Origin: Amphimedon queenslandica
Lineage: Eukaryota > Porifera > Demospongiae > Haplosclerida > Niphatidae
NCBI RefSeq assembly: GCF_000090795.2
Contig: NW_003546318.1
Span: 68,374 to 130,153, forward strand
Length of the DNA stretch: 61,780 nucleotides
Reading direction: 5' to 3'
Part shown: positions 32,182 to 41,039 of the stretch, piece after piece
Numbering within the stretch: the first letter of the stretch is position 1
How the letters are laid out: every line of letters starts with the position of its first letter
Position numbers and translations under genes: made by a program
The notes under the pieces: generated by a model
Database searches by the model: none
Seen by the model: only the letters and a program-made list of their open reading frames with translations
Told to the model about the DNA's origin: nothing

Positions 32182-33682
32182 TCATCGACATCAAGATCTC
32201 CATACCATTTTACTAAAGTTAAAGGTGGATCATTTCATGTGCAGGAGAGATATGGCTCCATAGAACGCATTCAGTTCAGTCTTTATGGTATTGTAGCTGA
32301 AATGAGTAACGGCAATAATAGCAATGGAGAATCCACTCCATCAGATACTGACAGTGAGTATGGTACACCAACAGGTACAGTGATAAGAAGTCATAGTATA
32401 TTGAGTGATTGTTTTAATAGGATCAGATAATGACGATGATCCTCCTAAAGCTAGTGGTCATGTATCAGATAGTACAGAGTTACTTTGCAAACAGCCTGCG
32501 GGCACTTCTCCGCACTCTCCTTTACAGAATGGAAGTACATGTATGTGTTGATTTAAAAAATGCCATGCATAAATAAACAATATATTTCTTATTCAGTTAC
32601 TACACATCATGATAGCTCTGAGGACATATCAGGTGGTGTTGAATTCCATGTTATTATACACAAATGGTTTATTCATTATGTATATATATAGCTATTCTTC
32701 CTGGTGAAGTATTATACACTGGAATGTTGTATCATCTACAAAGAGATGTTGCCACTTGGACAACTAAATACACTGTTGTGAGGGACTTAGAGGTTTTAAG
32801 AAAGGTATAAAATTTGATTGCCATTAGCAAATAATTATCTACTCTTGGCAGTACTTAAGGGATAATTTTCCACATGCTGAACAAGATGACATTGATGCAT
32901 TTAAATTTAAGCAGCCAGAGGGTATTCTTCAGTTGCAGCTAGATTTCCAACAGCAGCCTGTAGGATGGAGTGTACACCCTCGAAAAGATCCAATGGAGGT
33001 ATGTCTTCTCAAAACTTTTTTTCTTTTATTTTGATGATTTATATCCAGCTTCACCAGTCATTAGTGGACAAATTTGATCCTTTATACTCTAGTTTCAGCA
33101 TGTCAGTGTATGCTAAACCCGTTGCTCAAGACCCACTTCATTTTCCAATTAAATTAACAGGAATAAATCCTGAAATGATTATTTATATCAACAGATCACC
33201 TCCATCTTCTAATTCATCAACTAGTAGATCTAGTTAGTCAATGTTTTGTAATATTTTCATGATTCATGCATATGCAGGTACACGTCACTCAATTACAGAA
33301 GCTAGCCTGCGTGAGAAAGACTTTGAGCCTCACAAAGGTATAATGCTTAGATTTGTAGCCTGTAATCATTTTTTTTAACATAGCGGCTGAAGTGATGAGA
33401 AAACACATTCCACTAATAATAAGATCACAAATCAGCCTTACAACTTTTGCTATTAAAGCATTATCAAGGCAAATTATTAACAGACAAGAAAGAGATGACA
33501 TAACAGACACAAGTACAGGAGAATCCACAGATAAGAGGATGAATAAATTGCTTGAACTTGTTGCCGTGGCTATACAATTCAAAGGAGCAGTCTTTGGAGA
33601 TTTCTTAAACATACTAAGAGAAGAAAATAATGTAAGAGCTGATACGTTAGTTAGCATGCTAGTAGAGGCATATGAAATATGA
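32182..33682 (+). CDS. ZU5 - UPA-like - CARD protein, copy B (5' part lost in gap)
   Basis: Exons: gap-32374, 32421-32540, 32597-32632, 32692-32804, 32852-32998, 33049-33232, 33278-33337 and 33384-33682, all in phase, stop TGA at 33680-33682. The opening segment is the C-terminal strand region of a ZU5 domain (GGSFHVQERYGSIERIQFS), followed by a serine/acid-rich linker and a UPA-like sandwich (VLYTGMLYHL, YTVVRDLEVL, GWSVHPRKDPME, SMSVYAKP) clearly related to the same part of copy A. The last exon encodes about 98 residues of helical sequence (VMRKHIPLIIRSQIS, LSRQIINRQERDDI, FGDFLNILREENN) that looks like a CARD. Intron phases match copy A exon by exon, so this is a duplicated module. Whether it is a second gene with its own sensor domain or the rest of one large protein cannot be decided across the gap. 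Confidence 0.8.
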
Positions 33683-33868
33683 AAGAAGAGTAAAGTCTTT
33701 ACAAATATAGACTTAATAACTACTGAATATTCCTTTTGTAATTTTAAATGATTGACTATATATATTTATTAATTTTCTGCTAATCACTAAAATTTATTAT
33801 TATCAGAAATATCACTTCATATGTATATAATGATATGGAAGGAGTGCCTATAGTATAAATTAATATTT

Positions 33869-36800
33869 TTAATATGTCAATGGTAGTGCATTTTTTAAAC
33901 CAAATTCTACGTCATCCTGTGACATATTTAGTCTTATTTTTCTATAAAGACCACTTTTACTCGATTCAAAAAGTATAACTCTCATGGACCCAAGTGTCGT
34001 CGCTACAGAGAGGATCTCTGGATAGGACAAAGGTTGATCCTCTGTAGATATATAGAATTAGGAAGGACAGTATAATGGAGAGTAAAAGAAGGAATAATAT
34101 ATAAGGAAGTGGTTCATGCACATGCACATACCTTGGTAGGTGAGCAAACTGTTCATTCTAGAAATAGCCTAAAAGCAAGACAAAACAACATAATTCAAAG
34201 AGAGACAATCCTACATTTAGTGGATAAATTTATAGCATGCATGCACTACTTTTGCTTACTTGCTTCAGTGTTGTTTCCTCTAGTCCAGTTGATCTAAACT
34301 CAGCTAGGAGAGCCTGCAGAAAGAACCTCTGATTGAATGAGGCATACCTGGAGAGTGAAAGAACATCAAATATATATTAAGCCCAACATACACTATGCAA
34401 CATCTGTAGCAAACAAAATGTTGCAACTTGTTGCATGCAATACAGTTTATACATGAGTCACTGGATCTTGCAACATGTTCCATGAAATATAGGGAACAGT
34501 TCTATTTCATGCAACATGTTGCAAGCTCCATTGACTCCTGTATAAACTGTGTTCTATGCAACAAGTTGTTTGCCACAAATGTTGCATAGTGTATGCTGGG
34601 CTTAACTCTCGATCTTACTTCACTGCCATTATCATTGGTGAGGAGAACAGCTCTTGTATGGCACTGCTAACCTCCATCATACCTACAAGTCTCTTTCCTT
34701 CTTCCTCTGCTATCTCTGTTGCTCTCCGACAGATATCAAGGGCCCTGCGTGCATCTCCAGTAACTGCAGCAACTTTCCTTGCAGCAAGTAGGACAGCATC
34801 AGGTTCAAAGACTTTAAGACCAACCATCCTGTTAGTGACAATCTGCTGGAGGTCATTGAAAGTGTATGGATTGAATGTTAGCCTTGTGAGACCCTAACAA
34901 TCAGGTCAATGTGTATAAGGAAAAGTGTGAGTGAGAATAAAAAATAAAGTAAAAGATAGAAAGGAATATCATATATATCAGGTAATTTTTTTGGGGGGGG
35001 GGGTTGGGGGGGATTTGACAATTAAAAAAAATTGGCTGGCATGTGTCTTTCAGAATGATGGATTTTATTTTGTTGAATGGAAATTAAAATTCGCCAAAAT
35101 TACCCATGCCAAAATGAAAAAGAGATTTATGAACAATAAAACTGCAAGTACATGTAGTACATATACATGTGTAAATTAAGTAACTCACCAGTCTACTTGA
35201 TACTCTGCTAGACATGACTCTCTCTGGCAGATCCATAGTATTGGCAACAGCCAGCACTACCAGCCTCGATTTTGGGCGTGTGGGCCACTCAAATAAGTTA
35301 TATAAAACTGATTGCTTTTTATTCCACAACATATCCAGCTAGATTAAACAAAATAAATGTACATGTACATTTTATTCAATTACTCTTACTTCATCTGCTA
35401 GCAGTACAATTGGTGGCCTTTGCTTGTTAGTAGCATTAAAATACGTATCAAGGGCATCAGCAGCTTTACTAGCAGAAGTCTTCTCCCCTGTTAGTTGCTA
35501 TAAGAATTAAAACACAATACTTTCAATAAAAATGTCTAATTTCTATCAGAATAGATTCTACAGAACATGTACATGTACATGTATATGCATCAGAAAAACT
35601 AAAAAATGAAGAATTCTTTCCTAGCCATTTTTTGGCAAAATTCAGCCAAAGTCCCTGAACTACAGCCAATTTTTGAGCAACTTAAAAAATTCGTAAAAAG
35701 TCCAATTTTGATTGGAATCAACTCAAACTTGAAACACAACATAAAAACATGTATATGTATCAGGAAAAAATATAAAAATGAAGAATTCTCTCCTTTTCAA
35801 ATTTGGCCAAAATTTGACCAGAGACCCTGTACTATAGTACAGGGACTTTGACCCAATTTTGGAGCAACTTTAAAAACTCATAGAAATTAGCTATTACGAG
35901 TCAATTAACTACAGTACATACAAACCTTTAAAATGGACACATAAGCTTGTTTGGGCTCAGTCAGTTTGAGCCCATTGATCTCAATGAACTTAAAATGAGG
36001 CAACTTCTTGTCCTCAGATGACTTCTTAATCAGATGCCGTGATACCTCATACACTGTGGCTGTCTTTCCGGTCCCGGGGACTCCAGATATATAGATACAC
36101 CTGCAATAGGATTGGAGTAATAATTTGTAATGTTATGTAATGTAATACAATGTAGCCTCTATAATAAGGATACTGGCACCTTTATAATGAGGACATAATT
36201 GTGATGTCCCAATTGGTACAAGCCTATACAAAAGTATCTCTGAAATGAGGACACCTCTGTATTAAGGACAGGTAGTGCGAGCCCAATGGTGTCCTTAATA
36301 AAGAGGCTATACTGTATTAATAATAATAATAATAATAATAATGTGTGAATGAGGTGTGGGTGGTTATAGTAAGCTGTTTACCCTCCATTTCTCTGTATTA
36401 ACTTGCTCTCAATAAAAGTACAAATACTAGTGAATTCCCTCTCTCTACACGTGATACTATCAGGGACTGACGAGGTATGTAATCTAGTGGAGGAATATAC
36501 ATGTACATGTATATAAGTGAATACAAATTCATTATGTACAGGTACCTGACTCGAGCCATTTCAAATGGTTTCTTTCTTCCTTTGACAGCTGAACCCGGTC
36601 TGACTGGAATAACAACCCCACCATCTCTTCTCATCTTAGATGGCGTGGTCATGCATTTAACAGGTGGTGGTCGACAAGCAGAAATGGGAGTGGTCACAGC
36701 TTTACTGCTTGACGAAGGAGTGCTCAATACTTTCAGAGGTCGGCCACGTTTTCTTGCCGAGGGTGTGGCAATATTCTTGGAAGAATCTAAAGAGGGTGTG

Positions 36801-37351
36801 GCTTCTTCTTTATGAGGTTGGCCACGTTTTCTTGACAAAGGCGTGACAATATTCTTAGAAGAATCTAAAGAGGGTGTGGCTTCTTCTTTACGAGGTCGAC
36901 CACGTTTTCTTGATGAGGGCATGACAATATTCTTAGAAGAATCTAAAGAGGGTGTGGCTTCTTCTTTACGAGGTCGGCCACGTTTTCTTGATGAGGGCGT
37001 GACAATATTCTTAGAAGAATCTAAAGAGGGTGTGGCTACTTCTTTACGAGGACGGCCCCGTTTTCTTGATGAGGGCGTGACAATATTCTTAGAAGAATCT
37101 AAAGAGGGTGTGGCTACTTTTTTACGAGGACGGCCACGCTTTCTTGATAAGGGTGTGCCTATTTCACTTAAATGATCAGAAGGTGTTTTTATTGCTTTTG
37201 GTGGGCGTCCACGCTTCCTTTTAGGTAATGGATTTTCAAAACCATCATCATTTACTAGCTCTATATCTTCAAGACTAAGCTTACTCTCTTCATTCTCTTC
37301 CTCGTCACATTCCTCCATATCATCATCATCAAATACATTCTCTTTATAACT

Positions 37352-37415
<64 letters not shown>

Positions 37416-38608
37416 AGCATTGTATGAATATCTGACATATCGAGTTTCCTACGACGACTTTTAAAAGAATCACTTTTGTCTCCTGCTCCTTCCTCTTGTA
37501 TTGGGCTCAGTACTCGTTTACGATTCTTTAATTCGGAGGTCCTCTTGGTGCTTTCAAGAGAAGACACTGCTGTGTCATGAAACAGAACACGTCTTTCTTT
37601 ATCACCTTCTTTTCTGTTTCTTAGCGATAGGCTCGGTTGTCTTGGAGACGTCCAGGCCTTTCGTTTTAAATCACTTGGTCTTAAATTGGTACTGTTAGTA
37701 CCAGTCCTAGTCTTATTTGGAGTGTTAAACTTTCTATCTCTTTGTATCATGGGAGCAGTGGAAACTCTTGGCCTTAGTGATTTACGAGACGAAATCCTCC
37801 CGGTGGAAGAGGATAAGCATGAACTTGTCGTGCGAGATCCCGAAACGAATTTAAAAACCGGTTTGACGAGTTTAAAAGACTCAATCTTGAACCCATTAGC
37901 AGTTGATACAGCCAACCGACAAAAAACAGCTTCTCGATTACCACTTCTACTCGACACCACCTCGGCCTTTCTAATTATGCACTCGACTGACAAAAGTGCC
38001 GTTTTATCTACGAAAATAACTTCTCCCTTTGCTAAATTAGGAACCTTGTCTTGGTAGGGTTTTAAGTACACGGGTAATTCATTTTCCCTGATAAACCATC
38101 GGACAGTCATTTCTTTATCGCTAGTGTAAAGGTTCTCAAATAAACTGATTATTTGACAGATGGAGTTTTTATCTTTGCCAGAATGAACGTACACACAATC
38201 ACCAATGGAGTATGTAGTATCGTTAATACTTAGTGAGCTGGAGGAGAGAATTATGGGGATGAAAGAGAGAGTGGGAGAAAGAGAGAGAGAGAGAGGGGGA
38301 GCAGGTAACAATTTTGTTGTGTAAAATATTTGGTTACAATTTTTGCAGATTTCATTGAATACAATTCCCTCAAAAAAAACAGTTATATGGTAATAAATGT
38401 ACACGTCATTTTAAAATTTTAACACCAAAAATATGAGGAAATCGCCACCCATAATGCCCACATTCTATTTATAATTAGAAATATTTTACAATCCCCTAAT
38501 ATTTTTAAGTGTATCATACTTATAATGCTTTGCTCCGTCCCTAATGTCTTCATTTCCTCTCCACTTGTAGACTCTCTTCTCTTCACCTCCTTTCACACTT
38601 GCCGCCAT
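33869..38608 (-). CDS. ORC1: Origin recognition complex subunit 1 with AT-hook array
   Basis: Ten exons (38608-38520, 38237-36546, 36456-36382, 36100-35926, 35497-35390, 35338-35189, 34893-34619, 34347-34260, 34168-34132, 34041-33869) join in frame to 953 residues. The start ATG GCG GCA AGT opens the BAH domain region (about 33-150), which in animal ORC1 binds methylated histone H4 K20. Then come a nuclear basic linker, an acidic run of about two dozen Asp, an AT-hook array, and the AAA+ ATPase: Walker [10 protein letters not shown] (near 625), Walker B VLLADELD, arginine-rich [13 protein letters not shown]. The C-terminal winged helix ends with [13 protein letters not shown]1 is the ATP-binding subunit that loads the MCM helicase at replication origins. 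Its C-terminal exons are tiny (37 bp) but in phase. Its 3' end converges on copy B of the ZU5/CARD gene 186 bp away. The extra AT-hooks make it longer than typical animal ORC1 (about 860). Confidence 0.96.
34381..34601. mobile_element. Hairpin MITE flanked by TTAA (ORC1 intron)
   Basis: TTAA occurs at 34377-34380 and 34602-34605. The ends GCCCAACATACACTATGCAA and its near reverse complement are inverted repeats, and inner arms (ACAGTTTATACA, GCAACATGTT) pair as well. It is 221 bp long and non-coding. TTAA flanks suggest piggyBac-type mobilisation; the hairpin at 27062-27184 shares its terminal sequence. Confidence 0.85.
35590..35880. repeat. Diverged relative of the ~180-bp satellite (ORC1 intron)
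   Basis: Two units keep the satellite order of landmarks (CAACTCAAACTTGAAACACA, ACATAAAAACATG, then ATCAG plus an A-rich tract and an AATTTGGCC-like end), but most positions differ. It ends in a 20-bp perfect palindrome (35825-35844, CCCTGTACTATAGTACAGGG). A related, reverse-oriented copy lies at about 52400-52620. Confidence 0.6.
36146..36315. mobile_element. Inverted-repeat element, copy 1 (ORC1 intron)
   Basis: The left end TACAATGTAGCCTCTATAAT and right end, which reads TACAGTATAGCCTCTTTATT on the other strand, are inverted repeats. The interior (TGTCCCAATTGGTACAAGCC, ATTAAGGACAGGTAGTG) recurs at 48469-48666 in a MAST intron, so this is a dispersed family. It is non-coding. Confidence 0.8.
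36720..37215 (-). repeat. 78-bp coding minisatellite encoding AT-hooks in ORC1
   Basis: Landmark TCTAAAGAGGGTGTGG recurs at 36786, 36864, 36942, 37020 and 37098, a strict 78-bp (26-codon) period. Each unit encodes RKRGRPRK plus [16 protein letters not shown]. Seven hook-like cores are visible in the region: six with GRP and one decayed to GQP. Confidence 0.95.
37349..37415 (-). repeat. (ATC)n microsatellite encoding a poly-Asp run in ORC1
   Basis: An uninterrupted CAT/ATC triplet run that reads GAT on the coding strand and gives about 22-24 consecutive aspartates between the ORC1 BAH and AT-hook regions. More acidic residues follow. Confidence 0.95.
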
Positions 38609-38875
38609 TATTGGCGCGTTAAGTCACGTGACAGAGATTATTAATAAAACTAGTCTAGCTATTAATAAAACTAGCTCCTCCGCAGATTCAAAGCTCACGT
38701 GCGCAGTATAAAATGGCGCCTCCCATAATGGGACCGAGGCCTCGCCCTGAGGCGTTAGATGATTATTAGAGAGGTCAGCCAGTGCTGAAGGAGAGAGTTC
38801 AGAGAGCGAGAGTCCTTGTAAAAGCATTCCTATTGTTTTCTCCTCTCGGAAAATCCTCCAAAAATCCTTGCCACC
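38609..38875. promoter_or_regulatory. Divergent promoter region shared by ORC1 and MAST kinase
   Basis: Only 267 bp separate the ORC1 and MAST start codons. TTGGCGCGTT (38611-38620) beside the ORC1 ATG resembles an E2F site, TCACGTGAC (38624-38632) is a palindromic E-box, and a second CACGTG lies near 38696. TGGCGCC occurs near 38714. The ORC1 start itself (ATGGCGGC) resembles a YY1 site. There is no TATA box at either side. Control of ORC1 by E2F is established in mammals and Drosophila; use here is inferred. Confidence 0.55.
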
Positions 38876-41006
38876 ATGTCCGGATCTCCTGGAATCCCTG
38901 GTCAATTCGGCGACCAGCGTGCACCACCGAAGATAGTCTACGAGGAGGAAGACTCCTCAGAAGAAGAAGAAGAAGAAGAAGATGTAAGCAAAGAGAGAGC
39001 GAGAGGTGTTGTTTATGTACTCTTGTTTTGTCTACAAGCTCTGCTACAAGATAAAATGTATGCAATGACGCGAAGCCACGTTCCCCCCACCTCCCTCCTC
39101 CTATTACAGTAGTTGTGTGTATGCATACCACAACTCATCCTTATAATATGCGCTGCCTCTCCTCCAAACTCTGTTTGGTTTCAGGAGAGAAGTAGGAACA
39201 GAACTAAGCGCCCAGGCTGCCTTTTCCCTTTCACAGAACAAGTCTTCTCTGTTATAATAACTACAGCTCCACACTACTTCCTTTGTCTTTGACATTTTCT
39301 GAGGTTTGTGTATGTTTTTTTTTGAGTTATTATCCTACACTCTCTCAATCATCATCTTGTATGTGGCCTTCTCTTCTAAGAAAGTGGCTATTTGTGTTGT
39401 GTTTCTATGTTTTTTTTGGCTCATTAAGTTGCCAAAGAATTCAATTCCTGTAATAATAATAATAATGACAAAAATGATAAAATACTACAAATTTCTGTTA
39501 ATACCACCAAGTCAATTGTCTGTGTCAGAGTCACTCACTCCCTCATGCTATAAAATTCCAGTCACCCACAGTTTTAGTATCAGTATTATACAGAGCACAG
39601 TCTATCTATCTGGTCCCCTTTCCCAGCCTTCTTGTTGCTATTTATCATATCTTCTATGACTCTGTCCCATTCTAAGAGTACTGTCATGTACAGGTATAGC
39701 TACTGGAAGGTAAGAGAGAAGGAGAGAGAAATGTAAGACAGGACAACCTCCTGTATATTTGCTGTCCTTGTAGTGCATGCTTTTTTAAACTTCTTCTGTA
39801 GAGCATGTAGCATTATAAAACATGACCTCTTCTTTTTGAATGAAAATCACTTCCCTCCTTTGTTCCTATGTTTATTATTCTCTTCCCAGTCGAGGGCCAT
39901 AATGGTTTTCAAATCCCAGCCCCTGTGTAAACTGTGGTCGATCTGTTTTAGTAAACCAGTCTCTTTAATCAGCCCCTTGTGGTGTTGTGGCCTCCACACA
40001 TTTGTTATTTTTATTTCTCTCTCTCTCTCTCTGCCACAAGGAAGCTCTTGATGTTGAAATAGTTGTATATGATACTCTTGTTGCATTGAGTAACAGCACT
40101 GTCTGTTTGTTTATGAATAAATTGTTGTATTGAGTGATTAGCATGTGTTTGTTTGTTTCATGGTACTTGTAGGCTTATGAAAATAAGTAAATCTATTAAG
40201 CTCTTGGTTATGTGCTTGTTTTCATGTCATTATATCATTATCTTTCCCCTTTGTTTCTGTTTATATCTTTACTTGTTTGTTCATCCTTGGCAGCAGTTTG
40301 TCTGATACTGTGTATGATGCATGCTTGTGTACAAGTCTTTCAAATTCTTAGCTTAATATTGAAATACTATCCAATATACGATGATGGTATGTACTATAGT
40401 CTAATAATCATGCTTCATTGACTATACTAGCTATAGTATAAAATAATTTAGATGCCATATGGAGGCAGGCAATGTCAATTTTATGCTTAATTCAATTTTG
40501 ATTTTCAATGCTGATTTACACCTAGTGACTATTACGTTTTGTTTGTGAGTGTATCTCTTAGTTGTAACATTTTATTTTTATTACGACTAATATAAGCAGT
40601 TATAAGGTATATAAACAGCTATGTACATATCTACCATAATAATGTTTATGTATACTTGTATTTCCTTTATGTCCTCCCATTGTTAATTCTCATTATGATA
40701 CTGGAATGCCAGGGGGAGTAAGGAAGGGCCTCTCCTCACTGCCACTGTTAATTCCTTAGCGGAACTAGCCATGTACTTCTTTCCTCAGATACACAACTCC
40801 ACATTCCCTTGTACAAGAAGCAGATAAACTTGCCTTTATGACGTATACTAATTAGTATTTGTGAAGGTAGAGAAAAGTTGCCGGTATAGAGAGAGGTAGA
40901 GGGTGACTTGAGAAAGAAGTGAGGGTGGGAATATATTGCATTACTTGTAATTAGACTTTTATAATATCAAGCCTTACTAGGCCAAGATATTTTAATTTTG
41001 TCACTC

Positions 41007-41039
<33 letters not shown>

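Noticed and set aside
36720..37215. 78-bp repeat as a non-coding regulatory iteron array
   Set aside because: The period is a multiple of three and it is an in-frame part of ORC1 with clear AT-hook peptides.
37686..38057. Plus-strand open frame of about 120 codons opposite ORC1
   Set aside because: It is the antisense shadow of the ORC1 exon 36546-38237, whose identity is secure.
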